Below are positions 1 through 8,005 of a DNA stretch of 64,000 nucleotides, in pieces; the stretch's first letter is position 1, and every line of letters starts with the position of its first letter. The DNA is taken from the NCBI GenBank assembly GCA_017625095.1, contig JAGALQ010000044.1:62001-126000 (forward strand), in the 5' to 3' direction. The DNA comes from Clostridia bacterium (lineage in GTDB: Bacteria; Bacillota; Clostridia; Oscillospirales; Acutalibacteraceae). A model generated the notes under the pieces. That model did not search any database and was not told the DNA's origin. It saw nothing but the letters and a program-made list of their open reading frames with translations. A program made the position numbers and the translations under genes.

Positions 1-1
1 C

Positions 2-340
2 ATTTTCATCCGTCCGCAGAGATACACCTATGAGCTGCTCGAAAAAACTGATGTTTTTTCAATGAACTTCTTTGACGGTGAATATAAGAAAGAGCTTACC
101 TATTTCGGCCGCAACAGCGGCAGGGACGGCGACAAATACGAGGCAACAGGCTTCACAACAGTTACACTCGACGGTGTTGAGTGCGTTGAGCAGGCAAAGG
201 TCAATCTCGTCTGCAAAAAGCTCGCTTTTCAGGATATTGACCCCAAGGGCTTCCTTGATGAAAGTATAGAAGGCAACTACAACGGCGACTACCACCGTGT
301 ATATATCGGTGAAATAGTAAAAACTTATATCTCCGAATAA
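2..340 (+). CDS. Flavin reductase family protein, 3' part (start outside window)
   Basis: The reading frame is open from base 2 and ends at TAA 338-340, giving 112 visible residues; the start lies upstream of the window. The visible part reads like the C-terminal half of the FMN-binding split-barrel flavin reductase family (flavoredoxin-like), with an R-P-x-R-Y-T-Y-E-L-L-E segment, then F-S-M-N-F-F and a G-R-N-S-G-R-D-G-D-K loop. Such proteins bind FMN and pass electrons from NAD(P)H or act as electron carriers; the substrate cannot be told from this fragment. It converges with the AraC-type gene across a shared terminator. An internal ATG at 62 could be mistaken for the start, but the upstream codons continue the same domain. 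Confidence 0.6.
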   Translation: MFIRPQRYTYELLEKTDVFSMNFFDGEYKKELTYFGRNSGRDGDKYEATGFTTVTLDGVECVEQAKVNLVCKKLAFQDIDPKGFLDESIEGNYNGDYHRVYIGEIVKTYISE

Positions 341-345
341 AAATC

Positions 346-377
346 AAAATCCGCTGTCACCTGACAGCGGATTTTTT
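346..377. terminator. Bidirectional intrinsic terminator
   Basis: A perfect stem ATCCGCTGTCA / TGACAGCGGAT with a two-base loop, flanked by A-run and T-run, sits between the convergent flavin reductase and AraC-type genes and can serve both. Confidence 0.85.
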
Positions 378-1242
378 ATATGAAGTTTACCTTAACAGAG
401 TGTGCATATTCGCGTGGTGTCATTCCGGTGGTTCTTCGGAATGTGGATGAAAAATACTGCGGCGAACTGAACGACAGATGCTCTGATATTTCGGTGAAAT
501 TCATCTCGTTTTCTCTGATTAGCTGTTTGGCACGGTCTATTTTCAAACGCTGGAAATGCTCCATTATTCCGCAGTTAAGGCTGCTTTGAAACAGTCTTTT
601 AATAACCGATGCCGATACGTTGAACTGTCGCCTTATATCGTCAAATTTCAGCGGCTTATCAACATTGGCTTCAAGGTATTCGCATATTTCAATCAGCAGC
701 TTGTTGTGTTCGTTTTTTTGCTGCTCTTTGCTTGGCTTGTTACCTCTTATCAGGTTTATCAGCAGCATTTGAAGGCACAGCTCGATTATCTGCTCGCCTG
801 CAAATTTTCCGCTTCCGCTTTTTTCCATTTTTGTTGTGTAGGGTGAACCGAGAGGATTAGAAAAAACTTCAGCAGCTTCACTTATTATAAGTCCCATCAG
901 CTTTTTTTCATCAGAGCTGCAGCTTAGTATCTTGCCCGCAATGTCAAAAAGCTCCTTACACTCACAGTCAAATGATATTACAACAGAGTTTGCCGCGCTT
1001 GTGCCGTCACAGCGTATGCTGTGAAATTCATTGGGCTGATGTATAAACATCTGTCCTGCTTTAAGTGTCATTTCTGTTGCTCCGGCGGTGATTACAACGT
1101 TCTTTTTGTCCGCGTAAACAATCTCCCAGAAATCGTGAAATTCACCGGAATAGTTGAAATCTTTTGTGTATTCAAAATAGTGTACGGTGTATATTCCGTC
1201 TATCTTCAGCGGTGTGTCAAGCCTTGTTTTTTCATAACCCAT
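376..1242 (-). CDS. AraC family transcriptional regulator
   Basis: 288 residues, normal for the family. The N-terminal half (about 1-130) is a cupin-type sensing domain: H-D-F-W-E-I-V near residue 37 and G-Q-M-F-I-H-Q-P-N-E-F-H, a typical ligand barrel strand pair. The C-terminal 100 residues hold the two AraC helix-turn-helix units, the second being F-S-S-P-Q-Y-F-S-S-T-F-R-R with the usual G-M-T-P-R-E-Y end. Members of this class often respond to sugars and regulate a neighbouring gene. The gene is divergent from the phosphohexomutase, and a palindrome at 1329-1352 in the shared spacer is a candidate operator. A GAGGTG ribosome site precedes the ATG. The effector is unknown. Confidence 0.9.
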   Translation of the reverse strand: MGYEKTRLDTPLKIDGIYTVHYFEYTKDFNYSGEFHDFWEIVYADKKNVVITAGATEMTLKAGQMFIHQPNEFHSIRCDGTSAANSVVISFDCECKELFDIAGKILSCSSDEKKLMGLIISEAAEVFSNPLGSPYTTKMEKSGSGKFAGEQIIELCLQMLLINLIRGNKPSKEQQKNEHNKLLIEICEYLEANVDKPLKFDDIRRQFNVSASVIKRLFQSSLNCGIMEHFQRLKIDRAKQLIRENEMNFTEISEHLSFSSPQYFSSTFRRTTGMTPREYAHSVKVNFI

Positions 1243-1328
1243 TTTCTTTCACCTCGTGCCTGATTACCATTATAAATGTATATGCTTATAATATCAAGCA
1301 AAAATGAGCCAAAATCATAAAAATACAG

Positions 1329-1352
1329 ACCATATTCGTATTTTAATATGGT
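1329..1352. promoter_or_regulatory. Palindrome between divergent araC-type and pgm genes
   Basis: ACCATATT, 8 bases, AATATGGT: perfect 8-bp arms. It lies just upstream of a TAAAAT -10-like hexamer at 1363-1368 in front of the phosphohexomutase. It may be an operator for the AraC-type protein or another repressor; function is inferred only from position and symmetry. Confidence 0.4.
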
Positions 1353-1404
1353 TTGTGTGTGCTAAAATGATAAGCAGAGAAAGCTTTAAGGAGGCAGATC
1401 TGTT

Positions 1405-2814
1405 ATGATTAAATTCGGTACAGGCGGATGGAGAGCCGTAATCGGTTCTGACTTTATTGAATCAAACATAAGACGTGTTGCTGCAGGTGTTCTTGCGCTT
1501 GCACGCAAGGAGAATAAAACAGAAACTCCGATTATTATCGGATATGACCGTCGCTTCCTTTCTGTCGATGCGGCAAAGTGGGTTGCCGAGGTGCTGGCTG
1601 AGGGCGGCATTGAGGTCTGGTTTCTCAACCGTTCAGCACCGACGCCTCTTGTTATGCACACCGTTAAGGATAAAGGACTGCACTACGGAATTGAGATTAC
1701 TGCAAGCCATAACCCCGCAAACTACAACGGAATAAAGCTTTTCACCGATGAGGGCAGGGATGCCGACGTTGAAACAACTTCATTGCTCGAAGAGCTTATA
1801 GAAGAGATTGACGCGGTCGAATACTGCGATTTTGATACAGCGGTGAATGACGGCAAGATTATTTATCTTCGCAATCCCTTTAATAAGTTTATTGATGATA
1901 TCATTGATCTTATTGATGTGAACGCCATACGCGAACGAGGTCCGCGTGTCCTTTTTGATACAATGCACGGTTCAGGTACATATCCGCTGCAGGTTATTCT
2001 TCACACGGCTCGCTGCACCGTTGACACAATAAACCTTAACAAAGATGCTTATTTCGGTGGCGGAATGCCTGCTCCTACTGAGCAGACGCTTGGCTTGCTT
2101 AAGGATATGGTAATTAAAGGCGGTTATGATTTCGGCATCGCAATGGACGGTGACGGTGACCGACTCGGCATAATCGACCGTACGGGCAGATATATTGATG
2201 CTAACGAAATTCTTTGCGTTCTTTACTATTATCTTATCAAGTATAAAGGTTGGAAGGGTGCTGTTGTCCGCAATCTTGCCACTACGCATATGCTCGACAG
2301 AATTGCCGAAAGTTTCGGTGAGAAGTGCTATGAGGTGCCCGTCGGATTTAAGTATATCTCTGCAAAGATTGACGAAGCGGATGCTGTGCTCGGCGGCGAA
2401 TCCTCAGGCGGTCTTACGGTAAGAGGTCATATACACGGCAAGGATTCGGTTTATGCAGCTTCTCTCTTTACGGAGATGGTGAGCGTTACGGGCAAATCTC
2501 CTGCCGAGTTGGTTGATAAGCTTGAAGAAATCTACGGCAAGCACGTTATGGTAGAAGATAACCTCAGGTTTGCCGCTGAGAAAAAAGCCGAAATAATGAA
2601 GCTTATATATGAAGATAAGGCTTTGCCCGACTTTGAAAAAGAAGTTGTACGTGTTAATTACGAGGATGGCTGTAAGGTCTACTTTGCAGATGACAGCTTT
2701 GTTATCTGCCGTTTCTCCGGCACTGAACCTCTGCTCAGAATTTTTGCCGAAAGCAGCAATGAAGAAACCGCAGAAGGATATATAAAAGCATTTAAAACAA
2801 TGCTCAGCATATAA
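1405..2814 (+). CDS. Phosphoglucomutase/phosphomannomutase family protein
   Basis: 469-residue alpha-D-phosphohexomutase, which interconverts hexose 1- and 6-phosphates in the cytoplasm. Seen: N-terminal F-G-T-G-G-W-R; the catalytic phosphoserine loop T-A-S-H-N-P with Ser101; the metal loop D-G-D-G-D-R starting at Asp248; the sugar-binding loop G-G-E-S-S-G-G; and the C-terminal phosphate-binding R-F-S-G-T-E-P. All four domain signatures are present. It starts at the ATG behind AAGGAGG (1388-1394). The exact sugar (glucose, mannose or glucosamine) cannot be fixed from motifs. The gene stands alone, and its stop codon runs straight into the left half of the split terminator that now flanks an insertion-like element. 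Confidence 0.9.
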   Translation: MIKFGTGGWRAVIGSDFIESNIRRVAAGVLALARKENKTETPIIIGYDRRFLSVDAAKWVAEVLAEGGIEVWFLNRSAPTPLVMHTVKDKGLHYGIEITASHNPANYNGIKLFTDEGRDADVETTSLLEELIEEIDAVEYCDFDTAVNDGKIIYLRNPFNKFIDDIIDLIDVNAIRERGPRVLFDTMHGSGTYPLQVILHTARCTVDTINLNKDAYFGGGMPAPTEQTLGLLKDMVIKGGYDFGIAMDGDGDRLGIIDRTGRYIDANEILCVLYYYLIKYKGWKGAVVRNLATTHMLDRIAESFGEKCYEVPVGFKYISAKIDEADAVLGGESSGGLTVRGHIHGKDSVYAASLFTEMVSVTGKSPAELVDKLEEIYGKHVMVEDNLRFAAEKKAEIMKLIYEDKALPDFEKEVVRVNYEDGCKVYFADDSFVICRFSGTEPLLRIFAESSNEETAEGYIKAFKTMLSI

Positions 2815-2827
2815 AAAAGAAGGCTTG
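2813..2827. terminator. Left half of a terminator split by an inserted element
   Basis: AAAAAAGAAGGCTTG immediately after the pgm stop pairs perfectly with CAAGCCTTCTTTTTT at 3371-3385, just before the mgtC stop. Removing 2832-3366 plus one TTT copy rejoins them as a 15-bp stem with a TTTTG loop, a classic bidirectional terminator for the two convergent genes. Confidence 0.6.
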
Positions 2828-2891
2828 TTTTGGGCGGCATTTCATAAGGAAGTTAAGGTTTTTATCGATTCTTTTTACGTTAATACATCAT

Positions 2892-2931
2892 AAAAAAACA
2901 CCGCAATACACAAAGTATTGCGGTGTTTTTG
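2892..2931. terminator. Terminator-like hairpin inside the inserted element
   Basis: ACACCGCAATAC / GTATTGCGGTGT stem flanked by A7 and T5. It can stop transcription leaving pgm now that the original terminator is split. Confidence 0.75.
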
Positions 2932-2947
2932 TCATTGGTTTTGGAAA

Positions 2948-3183
2948 CCACCGGCTCTGCCGGTGGAGGTTACCTCCGTCAAAAGCTTTAGCTTTAAGCA
3001 TCGAGCGAAGCGAGTGACTTGTAAATAAGTTAAAGGTTAGCACAAGTTCGGAAAGAAAAGCTTGTGCCCGTTTACGGGCGGTGGAGCAGTAGATGCAGAA
3101 GAAAGAATGTTTAGTGCGTCTTTAGATGCTTGCCGGTAAAAAGCCCTTTTAGGGCTTAATCAAGCCACCAGCTTAGCTGGTGG
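2948..3183 (+). mobile_element. IS200/IS605-like ends with structured, possibly omega-RNA-like interior
   Basis: Two subterminal hairpins bracket 236 bp: CCACCGGC-TCT-GCCGGTGG (2948-2966) and CCACCAGC-TTA-GCTGGTGG (3165-3183). Between them lie GCACAAG/CTTGTGC (3040-3067), GCCCG/CGGGC (3066-3079) and AAGCCC/GGGCTT (3141-3157). Paired imperfect end palindromes and no terminal inverted repeat are hallmarks of IS200/IS605 elements and their TnpB-related derivatives, whose right ends encode a guide RNA scaffold. There is no tnpA or tnpB here, so at most this is a remnant or passenger form. Assignment is by resemblance only. Confidence 0.4.
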
Positions 3184-3370
3184 TTATGACTTCCTCTGAA
3201 CGAAAAATAACCTGATAAAAACTGCTTAGCACCTTGAACAGAGATAGTTTGGTTATAGAACAAGGCAAAAAGCGCAGAAATCCTTGACGGATTTCGAGCA
3301 TTTTTAACGCAGTTATATACCAAAATATCCTGTTTCAAGGCTTAACTTTCTTATGAAATGCCGCCCTTTG

Positions 3371-3386
3371 CAAGCCTTCTTTTTTT
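3371..3386. terminator. Right half of the split terminator
   Basis: CAAGCCTTC followed by T7; partner of 2813-2827. It abuts the mgtC stop codon on the minus strand. Confidence 0.55.
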
Positions 3387-4077
3387 AACTTTCAAGTGTG
3401 AATTCCTGAACTGCTTCGTTATTGTTTACAAGCTCAAGCAGTGCTTTCATTGATGTCTTTTTCTTTGTTCTGACTGTAAGCTCAGCCTTTGTGATTCCGT
3501 TATCCTGCTTTTTGAAGCGTATACCGGTTATCATAATTCCGGCTTTTGTCAGCTCTTCTGTTATCTGGTCAAGACCCTGCGAGCCTTCGGTTACCTTTAT
3601 GGTGATAATGTTTGTCTCCATATTTTCCGAGAATGGCATAAACTTGTGCAGCAGAAGCTGAATTATTATCATTCCGATTGTGCAGGAGATACCGATTGTG
3701 TACATACCTGCGCCAAGTGCCATACCGATACCTGCTGTTGCCCATATACCTGCCGCTGTTGTAAGACCCTTGATTGAGCCGCCTCGCACAAAAATAACAC
3801 CTGCGCCGAGGAAAGAGATACCTGTAACGATGTTTGATGCAATTCGTGAGCCGTCGGCGTCAATGTTCTGTGCAACCAGATCAAAGAATCCGTATTTTGA
3901 AACAATCATCATCAGTGCTGCACCAAGTGCGAGAATAACGTGTGTTCTTATGCCTGCTTCTTTCTGTCTGAAGCTTCGTTCAACACCGATAACGCAGCCG
4001 CATACGCAGGCTACAAGCAGGCGCACAAGCAGTTCCCATTGACCGATTGTAGCCTGAATAAATTCTTGCCAATCCAT
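3385..4077 (-). CDS. MgtC/SapB family membrane protein
   Basis: 230 residues. The N-terminal ~150 are hydrophobic with four or five membrane helices and the family's conserved G-x-E-R-S-F-R-Q-K-E-A-G-I-R-T-H cytoplasmic loop (about residues 31-46), followed by a G-I-S-F-L-G-A-G-V-I-F segment. The last ~70 residues form a soluble ACT-like tail. MgtC-type proteins are inner-membrane factors linked to magnesium limitation and, in some species, inhibition of ATP synthase; a transport activity has not been established for the family. AGGAGG precedes the ATG. It is a single gene, and I see no Mg riboswitch upstream. Confidence 0.9.
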   Translation of the reverse strand: MDWQEFIQATIGQWELLVRLLVACVCGCVIGVERSFRQKEAGIRTHVILALGAALMMIVSKYGFFDLVAQNIDADGSRIASNIVTGISFLGAGVIFVRGGSIKGLTTAAGIWATAGIGMALGAGMYTIGISCTIGMIIIQLLLHKFMPFSENMETNIITIKVTEGSQGLDQITEELTKAGIMITGIRFKKQDNGITKAELTVRTKKKTSMKALLELVNNNEAVQEFTLES

Positions 4078-4192
4078 TGCGTGCCTCCTGAATAATTATT
4101 TAATATAAATATTAATTATACGCAGGCGTTTTAATTTTGTCAAGCGGAAATTTCTGTACAGGCATAATAATCGTTCGCCAAAATAATACAAA

Positions 4193-4217
4193 AAAGGAGC
4201 TGCATCGCAGCTCCTTT
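4193..4217 (-). terminator. Terminator of the fucose operon
   Basis: AAAGGAGCTGC / GCAGCTCCTTT with an ATC loop; on the minus strand it ends in a T-run. It follows the fucI stop. Confidence 0.85.
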
Positions 4218-4230
4218 CAGTTTTTGGGGC

Positions 4231-6030
4231 TTATTTGTAAAGGGGACCGTAGTTTTCGCAAGCTCTGAAATCAGCGCCCTCGAGATCCTTTGTGCCGAAT
4301 GCACCCCAGCAAGCGGGACGGAAGATCTTCTCTTCAGGTACGTTGTGGAGAGCAACGGGGATACGGAGCATTGAGCAGAGTGTGATGATATCTGCACCGA
4401 TGTGACCGTAGCTGATAGCGCCGTGGTTAGCACCCCAGTTGTTCATAAGGTCATAAGCTGACTTGAACGGGCCTTCGCCGTTGCAGCGGGGAGCGAACCA
4501 TGTGCAGGGCCATGTGTAGTCTGTTCTCTTCCAGATTGTGTCGGAAACTTCGTCAGGAAGTGCAACTGTCCAGCCTTCTGCAATCTGAACAACGGGACCG
4601 AGACCTTTAACAAGGTTAAGACGGATCATTGTTGCAGGCATCTCGCTCTTTGTAAGGAAGCGTGAGGAGTAACCTGCGCCGCGGAAGTAACCGTTGTCAG
4701 CAGGGCACCACTCTGTTGCCTTGTTGCAAGCATCAATATCAGCCTGAGTCATTTCGTACCAGGGCTTGATAACTGCGTTGCCGTCAGCATCCTTAACTTC
4801 ACCGCAAGCGTCAAGACAGCAAGCACCGGAGTTGATAAGGTGAATGAAGCCGTCTGCATCCTTGGCGTGACCTTCAAGGTCGTAATCCGTAACGCGCTTA
4901 ACAGCGTCTGTTGACCAGTATGTACGAACGTCAGCAAACATCTGTGCTCTGTTTGTAAGTAACTTCATAAACAGCATTGAAATGCCGTTGAGAACGTCGT
5001 TTTCTGTTGCAAGGACGTAAGGCTCTCTGACACCTTCCCAGTCAAATGATGTGTTGAGAAGTGCTTCTGCGAAGTCAGCATTGGGATAGAAGTCTGTCCA
5101 CTGTCTCTGACCCTGGAAACCTGCAGCAATAGCGTTGTGGCCGACCATTTCTTCTTCACAGCCTGCGGGAAGAGAATCGTTGCCGTTCATAAGATCCTTG
5201 ATGATAACCATCATCTTAACAACGAATTCCCAATCCTTTTCCTTCTGCTCGTCGCTCTTGCGTACGAATTCGGGGTTCTTGTCGAAGCCTTCCTTGCAGT
5301 TTTCCTTTGTCCACTTGAGTGCCTTCTGGAACTCTTCCTCGTTGTAGATGCCCTCTGTCATTCGTCTGATGATTTCTACCTCGTCAACAGACTCTACGCG
5401 AAGACCAAGGTACTCCTCAAGGAAGTTGGGGTCGATTGATGAACCTGCAATACCCATGCAGATAGAGCCGATCTGAAGGTAGCTCTTGCCCTTCATAGTT
5501 GCAACTGCAACTGCTGAGCGAGCAAAGCGGAGAAGCTTCTCCTCAACGTCTGCAGGAATGTTAGCTGATTCGTCAGCTTCCTGAACGTCGTGACCGTAGA
5601 TGCCGAATGCGGGCAGACCCTTCTGTGCGTGAGCTGCAAGAACGGATGCAAGATAAACTGCACCGGGACGCTCTGTAGCGTTGAAGCCCCATACGCCCTT
5701 GATTGTTGTGGGATCCATATCCATTGTTTCTGAACCGTAGCACCAGCAGGGTGTAACGGAAAGAGTGATCATAACGCCCTCTTTCTTGAACTTCTCTGCA
5801 CATGCAGCAGCCTCTGCAACACGGCCGATTGTTGTGTCAGCGATAACAACCTTAACGGGCTCGCCGTTTGAGTACTTGAGGTTTTCCTCAAAGAGCTTCT
5901 TTGCAGCAAGTGCCATACCCATTGTCTGGTCTTCAAGGCCCTCTCTTACCTTAAGGGGACCTCTTCTGCCGTCGATAACAGGGCGAATACCGATTACGGG
6001 ATAATCGCCGATAAATCTGTTCTTTGCCAT
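4231..6030 (-). CDS. fucI: L-fucose isomerase
   Basis: 599 residues, the usual length. It converts L-fucose to L-fuculose (and commonly D-arabinose to D-ribulose) using Mn2+ in the cytoplasm. The start [19 protein letters not shown] is the family signature. The metal-binding Glu of A-T-E-N-D and the Asp of M-F-A-D-V-R are 24 residues apart, the same spacing as Glu337 and Asp361 of the E. coli enzyme, and the late N-H-G-A-I-S-Y-G-H segment supplies the third-ligand histidine region. It is last in a minus-strand run after a sugar kinase and fucU, which supports fucose as the substrate. AAAGGA ribosome site before ATG. Confidence 0.95.
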   Translation of the reverse strand: MAKNRFIGDYPVIGIRPVIDGRRGPLKVREGLEDQTMGMALAAKKLFEENLKYSNGEPVKVVIADTTIGRVAEAAACAEKFKKEGVMITLSVTPCWCYGSETMDMDPTTIKGVWGFNATERPGAVYLASVLAAHAQKGLPAFGIYGHDVQEADESANIPADVEEKLLRFARSAVAVATMKGKSYLQIGSICMGIAGSSIDPNFLEEYLGLRVESVDEVEIIRRMTEGIYNEEEFQKALKWTKENCKEGFDKNPEFVRKSDEQKEKDWEFVVKMMVIIKDLMNGNDSLPAGCEEEMVGHNAIAAGFQGQRQWTDFYPNADFAEALLNTSFDWEGVREPYVLATENDVLNGISMLFMKLLTNRAQMFADVRTYWSTDAVKRVTDYDLEGHAKDADGFIHLINSGACCLDACGEVKDADGNAVIKPWYEMTQADIDACNKATEWCPADNGYFRGAGYSSRFLTKSEMPATMIRLNLVKGLGPVVQIAEGWTVALPDEVSDTIWKRTDYTWPCTWFAPRCNGEGPFKSAYDLMNNWGANHGAISYGHIGADIITLCSMLRIPVALHNVPEEKIFRPACWGAFGTKDLEGADFRACENYGPLYK

Positions 6031-6097
6031 TGTGATTTCGTCCTTTCTTATGTAGATAAATTAAATTGTTTATTAAATACGAAATTAATCGTATTGT

Positions 6098-7561
6098 TTA
6101 CTTTGTTGCTTCGAGGTAGCGGCTGTAAGCCTGAGCCCATTCCTCTGTGTTGTCGGGCGTATATGTTGTTACGTTTTCGCTCTCTGCAATGATTCTTCTT
6201 GCGTCTGCGATTGACTCGATGTCGCCGCTTGCGAGAAGCTGTACAGCGATGTTGCCGAGCACAGTTGCTTCAATCGGGCCTGCTACTACGTTTCTGTCGC
6301 AGGCATTTGCTGTCAGCTGACAGAGCAGTGTGTCCTTTGTGCCGCCGCCGATTACGTGTATAACCTCGTAATCTCTCTCGGTGCATTCGCAGAGCTTTTC
6401 AAAGGTCTGTCTGTATTTCATTGCAAGGCTTTCATAGATGCAACGCATAATTTCGCCGACTGTTTCGGGCACGTGCTGGTTTGTCTTGCGGCAGTATTCT
6501 CTGATTCTTTCGGGAATGTTGCCGTGAGGCACAAACTCGGGTGCGTCCGGGTCGATAAAGCAGGCGAAGGGCTTTGCTGCAAGAGCTTCGCGCTCAAGGT
6601 CGGCATAGCTGTACTGTACGCCGTCGCGTGCAAACTGACGTCTGCTCTCCTGGATCAGCCACAGTCCGATAATGTTTTTAAGGAAGCCTGTGGATTCGCC
6701 GTATCCGCCTTCGTTAGTGACGTTTGTTTCAAAAGCTTTTTCGTTCACAATGGGCTCTGCGAGCTCTGTGCCGAAGAGTGACCATGTGCCTGAGCTGATG
6801 AATGCAAACTGCTTGTCTGGGCAGGGGACAGCCGTGATAGCCGACTGTGTATCGTGACCGCATACGGAAATGACATTGATTTTATCAAGTCCGCACTCTT
6901 CACACACACTGTCGGAAAGCTCACCGAGTACGGTGCCGCTTTTTACGATGTCGCACATAATATCCTGTGGTATGCCGAGCTTTTCAAAAATCTCACCGCT
7001 CCAGCCCTTTGTCTTGATATCAACAAGCTGAGATGTGGTTGCAATCGAATACTCTGTTGTTTTCTTGCCTGTGAGCATATAGCCGAAAAGGTCAGGCATA
7101 AACAGCAGCTTATCTGCACGCTCAAGTATATGCGGGCGGTTTTTGGCAAGCGAGAGCAGCTGGAATACGGTGTTAAGCTCCATAAACTGGATGCCTGTCA
7201 TCTCATACATCTTCTTGAGCGGAATAATCTTATCAGCCTCTTCAATCATGCCCTTTGTGCGAAGGTCGCGGTAATGAATCGGGTTTTCGAGAAGCTGACC
7301 GTATTTATCGATAAGACCGAAGTCAACACCCCAAGTATCAATACCGATTGAAGATATCTCGCCGCATGCCTTTGATTTTATGAGACCCTGTTTGATTTCG
7401 TGGAAGAGTCTGAGCACATCCCAGAACGTTGTGCCGTTTACACTTACGGGGTCGTTGGAGAAACGGTGTATTTCTTCAAGTGTGATTTTTTTGCCGTCAA
7501 AGCTGCCGACAATAACTCGTCCGCTTGAAGCACCGAAGTCTATGGCAAGTACTTTTTTCAT
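6098..7561 (-). CDS. FGGY sugar kinase, rhamnulokinase family; probable L-fuculokinase
   Basis: 487 residues with the FGGY kinase fold. The N-terminal phosphate loop reads D-F-G-A-S-S-G-R; the middle has S-S-G-T-W-S-L-F-G-T-E; the C-terminal ATP-binding part has V-I-G-G-G-T-K-D. Overall it resembles RhaB (rhamnulokinase, ~489 residues) more than E. coli FucK. It sits between fucU and fucI, its start codon shares one base with the fucU stop (TGATG), and no rhamnose genes are nearby, so phosphorylation of L-fuculose is the likely job. Both readings remain open without assay. No class II fuculose-phosphate aldolase is in the window, so the downstream step must be encoded elsewhere. Confidence 0.85.
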   Translation of the reverse strand: MKKVLAIDFGASSGRVIVGSFDGKKITLEEIHRFSNDPVSVNGTTFWDVLRLFHEIKQGLIKSKACGEISSIGIDTWGVDFGLIDKYGQLLENPIHYRDLRTKGMIEEADKIIPLKKMYEMTGIQFMELNTVFQLLSLAKNRPHILERADKLLFMPDLFGYMLTGKKTTEYSIATTSQLVDIKTKGWSGEIFEKLGIPQDIMCDIVKSGTVLGELSDSVCEECGLDKINVISVCGHDTQSAITAVPCPDKQFAFISSGTWSLFGTELAEPIVNEKAFETNVTNEGGYGESTGFLKNIIGLWLIQESRRQFARDGVQYSYADLEREALAAKPFACFIDPDAPEFVPHGNIPERIREYCRKTNQHVPETVGEIMRCIYESLAMKYRQTFEKLCECTERDYEVIHVIGGGTKDTLLCQLTANACDRNVVAGPIEATVLGNIAVQLLASGDIESIADARRIIAESENVTTYTPDNTEEWAQAYSRYLEATK

Positions 7562-7983
7562 CAGATTACAACACCTTTTTTGAGGATAATGTTAGCGTAA
7601 ATTGCTGTTTCACCTGTTGCCACAACAGCGTAAGCCTTCTTTGCTCTGTCATAAAAATCAAAGCGCTCAACAAGCTCAAATCTCTTTTCGCCCTCGTTGG
7701 CTGTAACAATATTCTTGTAATCAGCCCAGATAGGCGGCTGGTTGGCAGCATCGCCGTTGTCCATAAGTGCAACGGGGCTCTCAACATAAGTGTCGAGCGG
7801 CATAAGCTTGAGGACAGCGTCAAGAATCTCGGGCACACCGTGGCCGTCAAGTCTTACAAGGCGCTGTGCAACGCTTGCTGCGGGGAAGTTGCCGTCACCG
7901 ATGACGATTTCGTCGCCGTGACCCATTTCCATAAGGATCTTGAGAAGTTCGGGTGAAATGATGGGTGAAATGTTTTTAAGCAT
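7561..7983 (-). CDS. fucU: RbsD/FucU family sugar mutarotase (L-fucose mutarotase)
   Basis: 140 residues, the standard size. It interconverts the alpha and beta anomers of L-fucose so that the isomerase receives its preferred form. Seen: M-L-K-N-I-S-P at the N-terminus, G-H-G-D-E-I-V-I-G-D-G-N-F-P with the active-site His and Asp, and a C-terminal Y-A-N-I-I-L-K-K-G-V segment. The close relative RbsD acts on ribose, but co-location with fucI favours fucose. GGAGG is placed well before the ATG. It lies 22 bp after the ABC transporter gene and overlaps the kinase by one base, so it is translationally coupled. Confidence 0.9.
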   Translation of the reverse strand: MLKNISPIISPELLKILMEMGHGDEIVIGDGNFPAASVAQRLVRLDGHGVPEILDAVLKLMPLDTYVESPVALMDNGDAANQPPIWADYKNIVTANEGEKRFELVERFDFYDRAKKAYAVVATGETAIYANIILKKGVVI

Positions 7984-8005
7984 ATTTTTAAACCTCCATG
8001 GTTAA

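Larger units (their letters stand above)
2832..3366. mobile_element. 535-bp non-autonomous element with 26-bp terminal inverted repeats
   Basis: The left end GGGCGGCATTTCATAAG, continuing to 2857, is matched in inverted orientation by 3341-3366 with a single mismatch in 26 bases. TTT flanks both ends (2829-2831, 3367-3369), a possible 3-bp target duplication. No transposase is encoded; the one sizeable frame inside (3156-3338, minus) resembles no protein I know. The interior carries a terminator-like hairpin (2892-2931), IS200/IS605-like hairpins and a structured stretch. The interpretation as a MITE is inference from structure; comparison with other genome copies would settle the ends. Confidence 0.6.

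Noticed and set aside
376-2814. AraC regulator as part of the fucose system
   Set aside because: It is separated from the fucose operon by pgm, an inserted element and mgtC, with terminators between; no shared operator was seen.
3156-3338. 60-residue minus-strand frame inside the inserted element
   Set aside because: No ribosome site, runs through the end hairpin, and has no resemblance to a protein; non-coding element sequence explains it.
6356-6781. 141-residue plus-strand frame
   Set aside because: Entirely antisense to the sugar kinase, whose motifs are intact; no promoter or ribosome site.
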